DNA of 64,000 bases, taken from contig OY978530.1 in NCBI GenBank assembly GCA_963854835.1, forward strand, positions 33,092,195 through 33,156,194, given 5' to 3'. The notes beneath the pieces are model-generated. The model searched no databases and was not told the origin of the DNA. It was given only the letters and a program-made list of their open reading frames with translations. Positions 30,858-41,031 of the stretch are shown in pieces; position 1 is the first letter of the stretch, and the number at the start of each line of letters is the position of its first letter. Made by a program: the position numbers and the translations under genes. The stretch comes from Megamerina dolium (lineage: Eukaryota > Arthropoda > Insecta > Diptera > Megamerinidae).

Positions 30858-31152
30858 CACAATGTTTTTACGAGTATTATTGTATACAACATAAAAAAAT
30901 ATAATTTTGTTCGTTCACTCGATTTCGGCGCGAAATGGCACCATGTTTAGTGTTAAGGAATGAATTTGTCGATCGGTCGATCGGTCGCACGAGAGGCGAA
31001 TATACAGCATAAAAGGAATTTATGCGGAGAATCAGGGTGGCCATATGGTAAGTATGAAATTCAGGTAAGTTAATAAAAAATAAGTGTTTATTTAACTTAA
31101 CTTATATTTTTCTTCCTTTCAGGGACCAACCATATGACTTATCTAAAGGGAT
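30858..31152 (+). repeat. Unclassified 295-bp repeat, copy 1
   Basis: Closely similar over its whole length to 43943-44233. It starts CACAATGTTTTTACGAGTAT and ends CTAAAGGGAT. It contains a direct GATCGGTCGATCGGTCG motif and an intron-like segment with GTAAGTATG and, about 100 bp later, TTTTTCTTCCTTTCAG followed by GGACC. It abuts the stop codon of the zinc-knuckle frame on the other strand. I cannot tell whether it is an LTR, an untranslated region or a separate element. Confidence 0.7.
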
Positions 31153-31155
31153 GCA

Positions 31156-31596
31156 TTAGTGCATAAATTGAGTGCCTGTGTGAAGCGAGCAGATTGCGTC
31201 TTCAGTTGCGCGTGTTACGTTGCGACGAGCTTTTGAGGATCTTTGGCCGCGATGCTGTGGAGGGTCACTACGGGGTTCTGACATTATCCTTACGGATGGA
31301 GTGTCCGAATGTAGGAGCGTGTGATGTGCTAGCCTACATTTTTTGCAGCTGTATGGGGAGTCACAGTCTCCGGTAACGTGAGACCGAGCCAAACAGTTGC
31401 TGCAGTAATGGTGCGCATGCACAACATCCAGACGTTGACCTGGATTCAGGGCCAGGAACCCTCGGCAGTAACGCAAAGCATGATTCCGATGGCACAGTTG
31501 GCACTGGTGATGTTCTTCACCTACAGGAGAACGGCAATGAGTTTGGGAAATATTACCTTTATTCAAATATTGTGGTCTGCGCGAGGAGGCTTCCAC
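31156..31596 (-). pseudogene. Zinc-knuckle (Gag-like) frame
   Basis: 147 open codons on the minus strand with a Cys/His-rich core: CQLCHRNHALRYCRGF, HHYCSNCLARSHVTGDC and CKKCRLAHHTLLH. This arrangement is found in Gag proteins of BEL/Pao elements and in short retroelement-derived proteins of flies. It lies downstream of a protease segment. That is the wrong place, because the BEL element already has its own zinc knuckles at 32.1-32.6 kb. Either a second element is fused here or the 3' part was replaced. Confidence 0.6.
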
Positions 31597-31639
31597 AGAT
31601 ATTTTGGCGGATTCAAGTTAGCAGGATTTGAGGAATCAA

Positions 31640-33420
31640 ATCGCTACCTATGACCATGTCGATTTGCGTTTGCACGAAGCAATTTGGGTCGGCCAAATCA
31701 AACATTGGGAATTACTGCCAATCGGGCTGGCAAATGTTGTACGTTGGAAGAAATTTGGTCAATTGTGTGAGAACAATTGCCCGTGTTTGTAACTTTTTAT
31801 TAGCCTTTGGAGCGACAAACGGAACGGTACAAGTCTGGTTAGAGTTTTGGATGGTTTGGCACCCATTCCAGAAATTTCGACGTGAGTTGCTTGCGAGGGA
31901 AGCCTCAGCCGATTTTGTACCTTGGTAGAAATGAATGTTCTTTGAGAACCTTGGTCGATGAGTGCGCGAACCTTGTGAAGTTCTTCAAGATGCTCTCTAG
32001 AGACAAGAGCTGTGGGCAAAAGGGTTCTTTCTTCATTGGAAGTGAACAATGCTTGCACCTTTGAAGAAAATTTGGAACATGATGAGCAGAGTTGCTCATC
32101 TTCGGATGATCAGTCCTGAGATCTCCGGTTTCTCGAGTTTCTTGAGGGGGTTATCGTCTGCTGCGTGCTCTTTTTCTTATTGTGCTGCTGAAGCGTGGAG
32201 GTTTGCGCCAAAACCTTGGTGTTCCTACTGTGAATATTGTCTGCTGCTATCGTGTGATGCCTTCGCTGAAATTGCAAACAGGAATATTTGCTTTTGCAGT
32301 CCCGTTTATAGTGAGTGAAGGCCAAGCAGTTCTCATAGAGATTGTGTTCTCGAACTAGCCTCACTCTATCGCGAACAACCAACTTTTTAAACCGCTCACA
32401 GGATTTTAGCGAATGTGCAGCTTCGCAGATTGGACAAGAGAATGTCCGATTGCTTTCTGCAAAAAAGTTTTGAGTTTTGTTCTGGGGTCTGCTTTGTAGA
32501 AATCCTGGTTTATTTGGTTTGACGGTGTTGAGCCTCTCCACGACTTCATACCTGAGAGTCAAGAATTCGTCCATTTGCTGCCATGTTGGGAGATCCTTGC
32601 GGGAACTTAGAGATTGTTCCCAGAGAGCCAAGGACTCTTCAGGCAGTTTTGAACAACAAATATGCACCAGGATCGGATCTCAATTCTTTGTCGAGACGCC
32701 TTGAGAGGATAAGACGGACAGAGAGTTATTGATCGTGGTTTGCAATTTCTGAATTGCCTCGCTATTCTCGTAACTCACTTGAGGGAGTTTCAAGAGAGTT
32801 TTTATTTGTTTGTCCACCAGAATTCGCTTGTTTTCGAAACCGGCCTTTAGCGCATTCCATGCCAATTCGAAATTTTCATTGCTGAGCGCGTACTGCTTAA
32901 CAATGGCTCCGGCTTTTCCTGCAGTTTTGTATCGGAGATGATACAGTTTTTGGGTAGAAGAGAGTTTTGGGTGGTTAATGTAAACCGCCGTAAACATGTC
33001 GCGGAAGGACGTCCATTCATAATACCCACCGGAAAAGGTTTCGGTATCACAAGTTGGAACAGTCAGGCAAATCGCGGAATTATTTGCCTGCTCTGAAAGT
33101 TCCAATCTGGAGGCTGATTGAGCTTCTAAGAGATCCGAAATCTGTGTTTTTATTGTGTGAACGCGCTCTTGGCAGAGTTCCATTTTAGTTCTCGCTGCCA
33201 GTTTGAAATTACTGGGCAGTTCGTCCTCATCCGTTAATCCTACTTTTCTATAAGCAGCTTTCATATCCTCATAATAGCTGGAGACATCTTCCAGCTTGAC
33301 CTTCAGGAGAGAAGGAGTTAGTTCCTCAACAGGAATTGCGTAGAAATGTGACAGATTATCTGCTTCGAAAATGAATTCACTTGAGGTAGTGGATTTCGCC
33401 TTGGATTTGGTAATAGGCAT
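31640..33420 (-). pseudogene. BEL/Pao gag-protease, with in-frame stops
   Basis: Minus strand. Gag (likely start at 33420, MPITKSKAKS) includes GGYYEWTSFRDMFTAVYINH, typical of BEL Gag, and knuckles CPICEAAHSLKSCERFKK and CKSKYSCLQFQRRHHT. A retroviral-type protease follows (RALIDQGSQRTFISTKVQNR), ending near 31640 as IGSDLIPQIL after a frameshift. Two TGA stops (32680-32682 and 32110-32112) interrupt one continuous frame. Reverse transcriptase and integrase are missing. The 5' flank is interrupted by the copia element at 33537. Confidence 0.85.
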
Positions 33421-33536
33421 ATTAATATTATAACGTATTTTTATAGAAGATGAAATTTTAGATTTCGTGAAGTGAGAATTCACTCGTATACGTCAAATTC
33501 AAAAATCGATAATAGGAAATTTATCGATTGAAAATT

Positions 33537-33740
33537 TGTTGAAATAAAAACGCGTGTTTGCTCTATCGCTGCCAAGGTAGAAGTGAAGTTTTTATTTCAT
33601 ATTAATAACAACAAAGAGTTGGATATTTAATTAATGTAATTCAAATACAAAAGTTAAACCTTAGAACAAGTAATAACTCAAAAATTAATGTGAAATTCAA
33701 AATAAAAGATATATTAAGAAAAATTAATTAAAATTCAACA
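33537..33740 (-). repeat. 3' LTR of the copia element
   Basis: 204 bp. On the minus strand it starts TGTTGAATTTTAATTAATT and ends TTTTTATTTCAACA. The last 83 bp recur at 38617-38699 with about one mismatch. Confidence 0.8.
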
Positions 33741-33793
33741 TAAACCCATATGCTGCGAACAGAAGAAATTCTTTTCGTTGGTCACTGCCTTTG

Positions 33794-34719
33794 TTAGACT
33801 ATCTGAACCATTTTAGATGTAGGCACGTACTCAATAGTAACAATCCCTTTTTCGACTGTCTCGCGCAAGTGGTGGTATCTTATGTCGATGTGTTTGGATC
33901 TCGGTCGAAATCCATCCGACTCTGCCAACTTGATAGCACCTAGATTGTCGCAGTGTAAAATAATAGATGAGACAGCATTGTCATCTAGTTCATGTGATAG
34001 CTGCTTCAACCATATTGCTTCCTGGATAGTGGATGACATAGCCATATATTCGGCCTCGGTGCTAGATAAGGCTACGGTAGGTTGACGTTTACTTGCCCAA
34101 GTAATTGCTGCATTTGACATTTTGAACACATATCCTGTGCATGAACGACGCTTATCAATGTCAGAGGCTCAATCAGCATCAGAGTATCCATGAAGTTGAG
34201 AATCGATGAATACTTTAATTTACAATTAATTGTGCCTTTGAGATAACGCATGATTCGTTTAACAGCCTTCCAATGAGAAGTATTGAAATTTGTGTTAAAC
34301 CTGCTCACATCGTTGACTGCAAATGCAATATCTGGCCGCGTGCATTGTGCAATGTATAGTAAACTGCTTACCGCTTCTTGGTAAGTTATCTTTGCCAGCT
34401 CACCTTCTTCTACGCTTTCTGAAGTCATGCTAATCGAAAGTTTTTGATTGTAGTCACTCGGTGTTGAAACTGGTTTACAGTCTTCCAAATTGAAACGTAA
34501 TAGAATATCTTTAATATATTTACTTTGGTGTAATTCAACGCCACCAGCATTCTGAGTGATTCGAATACCAATACAACTTTTGACCGGCCCCATATCTTTC
34601 ATCTTAAAGGACCCACAAAGTGCTTCTTTGATTTGTTTTAAAACATCGGGGTTCTTCCAGAACAAAAGTATGTCATCTACGTAGATTGCCAAAATAAGTG
34701 ATCTCATTATAATACACAC
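33794..34719 (-). pseudogene. Copia reverse transcriptase C-terminal half and RNase H
   Basis: Minus strand. The catalytic YVDDILLF is intact near 34680, followed by GSFKMKDMGPVKSCIGIRIT and YQEAVSSLLYIAQCTRPDIA. RNase H lies at 34129-33794 in another frame ([25 protein letters not shown] and [14 protein letters not shown]). One frameshift separates the two near 34150-34190. Confidence 0.88.
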
Positions 34720-35593
34720 ATGGATCTAGTTGCGACTTTTTTAACCCAAATGACTTTAGCACTGCCTCTAAATTCAAGTTTCACTGTCTTCCAGCTTGTT
34801 TTAAGCCGTACATCGCTCGATTCAATTTGCACACTAAATTTGAACCATCGTGGAATCCTTCTGGTTGGACTAGTTATATTTCTTCTTCCAGTTCACCTTG
34901 CAGGAATGTCGTCACCGCGTCCATTTGGTCAATTTTAAGTTTATTCTTCACAGCCAATGCAATTAAGAAACGAATAGTTGAGTACCTTACAACGGGTGAA
35001 AATGTTTCATTGTAATCCATTCCTTGCACTTAGCTACAGCCCTTTGCGACTAACCGAGCTTTATGCTTTATAATATTGTTGTCCATATCGCGTTTTGTGT
35101 TAAAAACCCATTTTGTTTTGATAACCTTTCGTCCTTTTGGCAGTTCCATTAGACTCCATGTGTTGTTCTCTTTCAACGAAGTTATTTCACTAAACATTGC
35201 CTCTTTCCATTTTATAGCGTCTGGCTTACTCATGGCCTCTTCAACTGTAACAGGATCCAAATCGTTAGCGTCATAAGTTAAATAACTCACATACCCTTCA
35301 AGCAGAATTGGCTTTGAAGCTCTAGCTGTTCGCCTAGGAAGTCCATCTTGTTCAACCATAACTGACTGGTCTGGGACATATGTTGGATCGTTGACATTAG
35401 ATTCTTCGAACAACTCCTCATCACTGTTATGCGGCTGATTTTTTAATGTTGATACTGGCAATGTTCTTATTGGTTCTATTTCACTCTCTTGGTCAATTTC
35501 CCTCACTTGATCTGCTATCACCTCTTCAATATCGACTTTGATCACCGTTGGGTCTGTTTTCTCATGAAAAATGACGTCGCGACTAACTACCAA
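34720..35593 (-). pseudogene. Copia linker and reverse transcriptase N-terminal half
   Basis: Minus strand. The linker (DPTYVPDQSVMVEQDGLPRR) leads to EAMSKPDAIKWKEAMFSEIT, LMELPKGRKVIKTKWVFNTK and HKARLVAKGCS. A stop follows at 35030 and the frame is then broken up to 34719. This is the conserved entry to the copia-type RVT_2 domain. Confidence 0.85.
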
Positions 35594-36522
35594 CTATTTA
35601 GTATTGGGATCGATGCAACGAATGCCTTTTTTATTTGTATCATACCCGACAAAAATCATATTTGTACCTTTTCTGTCTAACTTTTTTCGACGATGTTTTG
35701 GAATATGTACCATAACCGGGGACCCTAATATCCTAAGATGTCCAACATCAACTTTGGTGCCAGTCCACACTTCCTCCGGTGTTTTATCTATTAACGTTGA
35801 GCAAGCTGATCGATTTATTAGATATGATGCCATGTTAACCGCTTCTGCCCAAAATTAGTTGCTAAGACCAACATCAAATACCATACACTTTGCACATTCA
35901 ATAATGGTGCGGTTCATTCGTTCTGCTTTGCCATTTTGTTCCTGGGTGTACGCGTTGGTAAGCTGATGTTGAATGCCATTCGCACGACAAAATGTATCAA
36001 ATTGGTGCGAACAATACTCGCTGCCATTATTATTGTGAAAAATTTTGATTGACTTTCCTGTCTGTTTTTCAACAAAGGCTTGAAATTCAATAAGGTATTC
36101 TAGGACGGAAGATAAAAAATAGACAAATATTTTTTTTGAATAGTCATCTATAAAAGTCAACAGATATCTTGCGCCTCCAATTGATTTTGTCTCCATCGGT
36201 CCAACTAAGTCAAAATGTACAAGTTCCAGCAACTCTTTTGTGTAACACTTGCTGGCTCCCTCGATTGCTTTCCTTCAGCACATACCTGACAATTCTGTAA
36301 TCCAATTTTCGAGTTGGAGAATTTCATCCCAGTCACAATTCCATCACGCATCCTGCATAAGCTGCCATAATTCAGATGACCAAATCTTCGATGCCATACA
36401 CTAGCGTTGCTTTCTTCTGTTCGTGATAACATACATGCACCACCAGATGATTTCAGTTTACAAATTCCATTTTCTGGTTTACAATGCGAAAGTTCAATGA
36501 AATTTGGTCGTAGATTGAACAC
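35594..36522 (-). pseudogene. Copia integrase with altered catalytic residue
   Basis: Minus strand. The pre-integrase zinc-binding region shows WHRRFGHLNYGSL and CQVCAEGKQSREP. The catalytic core has HFDLVGPMETKS (first Asp), but the second motif reads HNNNGSEYCSH where copia integrases have D-N-G-x-E-Y; the Asp is Asn. The Glu remains in NGKAERMNRTI. A frameshift lies near 36230 and a stop near 35855. Even if translated it would be expected to lack integration activity. Confidence 0.85.
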
Positions 36523-36566
36523 CCACCTTTATTAAAAACCAGCGTATTGCCTTTTTGTACTGTTTT

Positions 36567-36764
36567 TTATACTGATAAAAGGTTCGCCGACAACTCAGGT
36601 ACATGTAATATTTTTGAGACATCTACTTCGTCACCGCACAACAACAATTTTGATCTTCCTTCACATGTCACTTTCATTTTTGCATCATTTGCCGTTAAAA
36701 TCTCTTTAACCTTTGAAGTAGAGCGATCTAAAAGCAATTCTTTATTTGGCGTCATATGGCTCAA
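36567..36764 (-). pseudogene. Copia protease
   Basis: Just before the ATG of this frame, near 36780, the minus strand reads Y-I-D-S-G-A-L-S-H-M, the D-S-G-A protease active site. ILTANDAKMKVTCEG and VSKILHVPELSANLLSV follow, the usual end of the copia protease. It is one frameshift away from gag. Confidence 0.8.
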
Positions 36765-36775
36765 TGCACCGCTGT

Positions 36776-37582
36776 CTATGTACCTTCAGCTGTGGGTGTA
36801 TTCACCGCCTCTCTTACTGTAAATGCTCTCTTCGCACATTCAGATTTGTTGCAGTTATCTTGCATTTTGCTGTATTCTTTGTGCTCCCTTTTCTTGCACT
36901 CAGCACTGACATGACCCCGGCCCCCGCATGAATAACATTTGATATAACGACGGTTATTTGATTTTCTTGTGTACTGCTTATTTCCACTCTTACCGAGAAA
37001 TGCACTGTTGCTTTTGTTGTTACCAGAGTACTGTGTGTCTAACAGTTTCATCTTTATGTCATCAGCGTCAATTTTTGCACATGCTTCAAAACTCAGTATT
37101 AACAGTTTATATTCTTCCGTTAATCCTGCAAGCATTATAGCTGCCAGCCAATCATCATTAATATTAAAACCAATGCAATTGAGTTTACTCGCCGTGGTCA
37201 TGATTTGGTCGATGTACACCTGCATACTTTCACTTTCTTCAAGGCGAATCGAAATTAATGTACGCAGCAACCCAATTTTTCTCATCAACCCACGATCTTC
37301 ATAGATATTTTGAAATTTAGTCCAAATGTCTAATGCCGTTGTACAGGCTCTAATGTGAATAAACAACTCAGGCTCCACACTTAGCGCCAACATATTTTTT
37401 GCTGTACTTAATTTCACTGGCGACTTCTCTTTACACACGCTTGGATTGTCAGAAGATGGTAGAATGCAATCACCTAATTGCTTCAACTCCAAGTAATTTT
37501 CCATGGCGAATGCCCAATTGTGGAAATTTTAACTACTTTTCAGCTTCTCAATTCCAAAGTCTGATTTTACTGAATTAGCCAT
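36776..37582 (-). pseudogene. Copia Gag with zinc knuckle
   Basis: Minus strand. ATG at 37582 begins MANSVKSDFGIEKLKSS, with a TAA after 17 codons before the conserved NFHNWAFAMENYLELKQ. The rest is open: a UBN2-type Gag domain (ALDIWTKFQNIYEDRGLMRK, CAKIDADDIKMKLLDTQYSG) and one knuckle CYSCGGRGHVSAEC. It would form the particle and bind the RNA. Confidence 0.88.
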
Positions 37583-37695
37583 TATTAATTTTCTTTTATT
37601 TATTGCGACAAACGTATTAAAATGACTAACGCAGTTAATATGAAAAATGGACTGCAAAAACTTTATTCAAAAACTCACTTTTATTTTTTAATTAA

Positions 37696-38589
37696 GGGGG
37701 TCTTCTACCTTGTTGGTTCAAAAAATTCGATTTTTTTTTTTCAATTTTCCAACCCAGAAGGTGTTAGGAATATACCCTTAAAAGGATATAACTGAAATCT
37801 TATTATTTCGAGTTTTTCCGAGCCGTCGAAGACAGTTACGCATGCTCTTATCGCAGCGCTCTTCCCGACCACCTAAAAGCTGGCCCATCGTGTTTTTCTA
37901 AAGTTATCTAACGTTCTATCGAATACCTGATGTATCTGTATCTATGTAATCTCTGTTATGCATGATAAAATTTTCGGTCCATTCAGTTTGAAAGAAAATT
38001 TAACGTCGGAAACATCCCGCTTGTTATATACATGAATATCTTTAAATGCGATTTCCCAAAAGTTGCGTTTTTGTAACTGGTTGACATGATATCTCGAAAA
38101 CTAATTGATTGATTGATTGAAATTATATATCAAAATTTGTGAAAAACATGTGGCTATCGTCTGACAGATACTTTTTAGATTTTTTTTATTTAAACATTTT
38201 TTACAGATGTTTTTAACCCCGAAAACATTAAAAAAAAAATTTTTTTTTAAAGTTGCCTGTTCTGCGAAATTTTCAAATTTTGAAAATGCCATCTGTCAAA
38301 CGATAGCCAAGGTGATAAAAAAATTAAATCATTTTGGTTTTTTTGTTTCAGACGATTTTCATGAGCTAAATCGTGTCAACCATTTGTGTATGCATTTTTT
38401 GCAAGGGACACTTCAAGGTCAAGTCACGGTCAAATCGAAGACAGTAAATTTTCAGTAAAATTAGTGTTCAATGTATTTAAATAAACAAGTTGAATGCAAC
38501 AAACCGCACCTCGATTGCGTTTTTAGTTTTCCTATAACTAATATTCAAAAAACAGTGTCAAAAATGAAGCCACAAGGTAGAACACCCCC
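37696..38589. mobile_element. TTAA-flanked non-autonomous DNA element (piggyBac-like)
   Basis: 894 bp. The left end is GGGGGTCTTCTACCTTGTTG and the right end, reversed, is GGGGGTGTTCTACCTTGTGG. TTAA lies directly on each side (37692-37695 and 38590-38593). A TTAA target is the hallmark of piggyBac-type elements. It has no transposase frame. An A-run beside a T-run (about 38228-38250) and a repeated GATAGCC/GGCTATCG pair (about 38150 and 38300) form internal palindromes. It sits in the leader of the copia element, so it is younger than that insertion. Confidence 0.88.
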
Positions 38590-38602
38590 TTAAGATTATG
38601 GA

Positions 38603-38616
38603 CTGGGCCCATAACC
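38603..38616 (-). promoter_or_regulatory. Copia primer-binding site (initiator tRNA-Met type)
   Basis: Minus strand GGTTATGGGCCCAGTCC directly follows the LTR end. This is the half-tRNA primer site used by copia-type elements. Confidence 0.85.
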
Positions 38617-38699
38617 TGTTGAAATAAAAACGCGTGTTTGCTCTATCGCTGCCAAAGTAGAAGTGAAGTTTTTATTTCATATTAATAACAACAAAGAGT
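38617..38699 (-). repeat. Truncated 5' LTR of the copia element
   Basis: Matches the corresponding end of the LTR at 33537-33740 for 83 bp and then stops abruptly at AACAAAGAGT. The upstream ~120 bp (U3, promoter) are missing, so the element could not be transcribed from its own LTR. Confidence 0.8.
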
Positions 38700-38721
38700 A
38701 GGAATGATAAATCAATATATA

Positions 38722-40374
38722 CAGTGGCTCCCAGCTTATTTCGTACAGTGACAGTTTAAAAATTGCTGCAGTCGTAATTCCTAATATAGCAAAAATTTGA
38801 ACAAAATATAAATGCCATTTTAGAAAGGAAGGTTTGTTTTTTATTTTCCAAAATTTACTTTTTCAAAATTTTAGTGTTTGACACTATAAAAAAATAAAAT
38901 AAGAAAAAAAAATAGGAAAATTCATGTCACAGCTTATTTCGTACAGTCTCTTTAAGTTCAAACTAAAAACAAAGTAAGTTGATTTTAATATTTAGTTGAC
39001 ATCCCTTAGCGTTAATGACAGCCTGGAGTCTATTTGGCATTGAATCCACCAATTTTTGAGTGATGTCTGGTGTGATTTTTTTCCATTCTTCCATCAGTAC
39101 CTTCTTTAGGTCTTGCTTATTAGAAATCTTGTGTGTTCTTATTTTATTGTCCAAAATAGACCAAAGATTTTCAATCACATTCATGTCAGGTGACTGTGGT
39201 GGTGGAGACATCAAGTGTGGGCAGTTCCAAATAAGCCAAGATTGCACAATCCCAGATTTATGTTTTGGGTCATTATCTTGGTAGTACCGAAATTCTTCCC
39301 GCAAACCCAGTTTGTCTGCACTTTGAAGTAAATTGTTTTTCAGGATCTCGAGGTACTTCATTTTGTCCATTGTTTCCTCAATAAAAACCAATTCACCTAC
39401 TCCGGCTGCTGACATACAGGCCCAAACCATCACGCTACCGCCACCATGCTTCACTGTGGGCTTAAGGTTCTCCTTGTTTAGCTCGGTATTCGCTTTACGC
39501 CAAACATATGACATTCCGTCCGAGCCAAAAATATTAAACTTAGACTCATCCGCGAAAATAACGGTATTCCAGAACGCAGGAGTCTTAATAATATGCTCTT
39601 TGGCGAAGTCAAGTCGGCGTTGTATATTCATTTTTGAAATGAATGGTTTCTTTCGGGCTACTCGACCGTTCAAGTCATGATTGCGCAGCACACGTCGGAC
39701 AGTTTCAGCACTGGATGATTTTCCTATTTCACGCTGAACCTCTGCAGCCAACTTCGGAGCGGATAACTTTGGATTTTTCTTAATTTTTCGTACAATATAA
39801 CACTCGTCTGAAGCGTTGAAAATCTTATTAGGTGCTTCTCTGCCCTTGTTCTCCAACCGATTTTCGCGAACGAAGCGTTGAATGATGTATTGGACAGTTG
39901 AGGCACTTAAATTTGTCATTTCAGCAATTTTTCGCACACTCTGACCTTTCCTAAAATGGTTAATTACCAGTTTACGCTGTTCCATCGTTGTACGACGACC
40001 CATAACGCTAAATGTTTAATTTACAGCACTTTAACTATTTAAAATAATAATAATAAAAATTGTTATAATAGTTAAAAAGGTCCAAAAACTCATACAATTC
40101 AAAAAAACTTTGTAACTGCGCGGCAGAATGAAACTTACTTACATTGAAGTTTGTGTACGAAATAAGATGTGAGCTGAAAATCAGCTGATCAATAGTTTTT
40201 CTCTCTTGCATGACAAAAAGAACAATTTTTGGGGTTCCCCGTTTTCTTATTAGGTTTACTAAACACATACATAGACATCTACATTCAAAACTTATTGATA
40301 AGTTTTTTAGTTTCGATGTTACAGCCATGTACATAAAAATATATACACTGTACGAAATAAGCTGTGAGCCACTG
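38722..40374 (-). mobile_element. Complete Tc1-type transposon A with IR/DR ends
   Basis: 1653 bp with TA on both sides (38720-38721, 40375-40376). The outer ends read CAGTGGCTCCCAGCTTATTT and (reverse) CAGTGGCTCACAGCTTATTT. A second, inner copy of the AGCTTATTTCGTACA motif lies at about 38932-38950 and, inverted, near 40155-40175. Each end therefore carries two transposase-binding-like sites about 200 bp apart, the inverted-repeat/direct-repeat plan of several Tc1 elements. It encloses an intact transposase and is the best candidate for a recently active DNA element here. Confidence 0.95.
38963..40003 (-). CDS. Tc1 transposase (DD34E), intact
   Basis: 346 codons without a lesion, starting MGRRTTMEQRKLVINHFRKG. 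The N-terminal paired helix-turn-helix domain (GQSVRKIAEMTNLSASTVQY, then LSAPKLAAEVQRE) binds the element ends. The catalytic core has Asp in IFADESKFNIFG, Asp in YYQDNDPKHKS and Glu in PDMNVIENLW, 34 residues after the second Asp. The Gly-rich KHGGGSVMVWACMS is typical of Tc1. Length matches the family (about 340). It would cut the element out and reinsert it at TA. The start is supported by the first Met before the conserved N-terminus. Confidence 0.96.
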   Translation of the reverse strand: MGRRTTMEQRKLVINHFRKGQSVRKIAEMTNLSASTVQYIIQRFVRENRLENKGREAPNKIFNASDECYIVRKIKKNPKLSAPKLAAEVQREIGKSSSAETVRRVLRNHDLNGRVARKKPFISKMNIQRRLDFAKEHIIKTPAFWNTVIFADESKFNIFGSDGMSYVWRKANTELNKENLKPTVKHGGGSVMVWACMSAAGVGELVFIEETMDKMKYLEILKNNLLQSADKLGLREEFRYYQDNDPKHKSGIVQSWLIWNCPHLMSPPPQSPDMNVIENLWSILDNKIRTHKISNKQDLKKVLMEEWKKITPDITQKLVDSMPNRLQAVINAKGCQLNIKINLLCF

Positions 40375-40376
40375 TA

Positions 40377-41029
40377 TATATATTTACAATAAAATTTATC
40401 AATGTAGTGTCAAATCAAAATTAGATATTGTAACGATGAGACAGTATAAAAAAATTGTCTGCATCAAGTCACTGCACTAGCATTTGTTGGGAATTGAGTA
40501 AATTATAGAGTGAATAGCGATTTCACTTTGTCAATGAGGGTGAGTTTAAAATAATGACAATGAAGAAAAGAAATATCGATAATAGAGAAATTATCGATAA
40601 AGGAATTGCTGGTGTAATGTGTAAAATGGGAATATTTTCGGTCAGAAAATATATAACGATGGTGAATATATGGAGATATATCGAGTGAATAAAGATATCA
40701 CTTTTGTGACGTGCAATTTAGATTATCAAAATCAAACAGAGGAATATCGATAATAGAGTAATTATCAATATAAAAATTATCGGCATAATGCGTAAAATAA
40801 TAATATTTTCGGTGAGAAGCAATATATAACGGATATTTTGTGAAAGTAGTAGTTAGTGTGCGATTTTCGCTGTGTGCAGACACTAACAATTTGAATTATA
40901 CGTGAAAGAAAAATCGAGTTAAATGCGTTTTTTTTTTTTGTTTTTTTTTCCAAATATGCTGCTGCAAGGAATTTTTAGTCAACTTTGAGAAATTGCAAAA
41001 TATATATGAGAATAAATATAATAGAAATA
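40377..41029. other. Probable BEL flank with a 175-bp tandem duplication
   Basis: Two diverged units start GAGTGAATAGCGATTTCACT (40508) and GAGTGAATAAAGATATCACT (40683). Each contains an ATATCGATAATAGAG palindrome-like block (about 40576, 40745) and an AATATTTTCGGT block. The BEL 5' flank at 33481-33530 holds a similar AAATCGATAATAGGAAATTTATCGAT. This may therefore be the rest of the BEL LTR or leader, cut off by the copia and Tc1 insertions. That link is inference. Confidence 0.45.
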
Positions 41030-41031
41030 TA

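Larger units (their letters stand above)
33537..38699 (-). mobile_element. Copia-type LTR retrotransposon, minus strand, decayed
   Basis: The complete order of a Ty1/copia element reads right to left: partial 5' LTR (38617-38699), initiator-Met-tRNA primer site (38603-38616), gag, protease, integrase, reverse transcriptase, RNase H and 3' LTR (33537-33740). It is inserted in the leader or LTR region of the BEL element and carries a TTAA-type element at 37696-38589. Stops and frameshifts occur in most domains. Confidence 0.9.
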
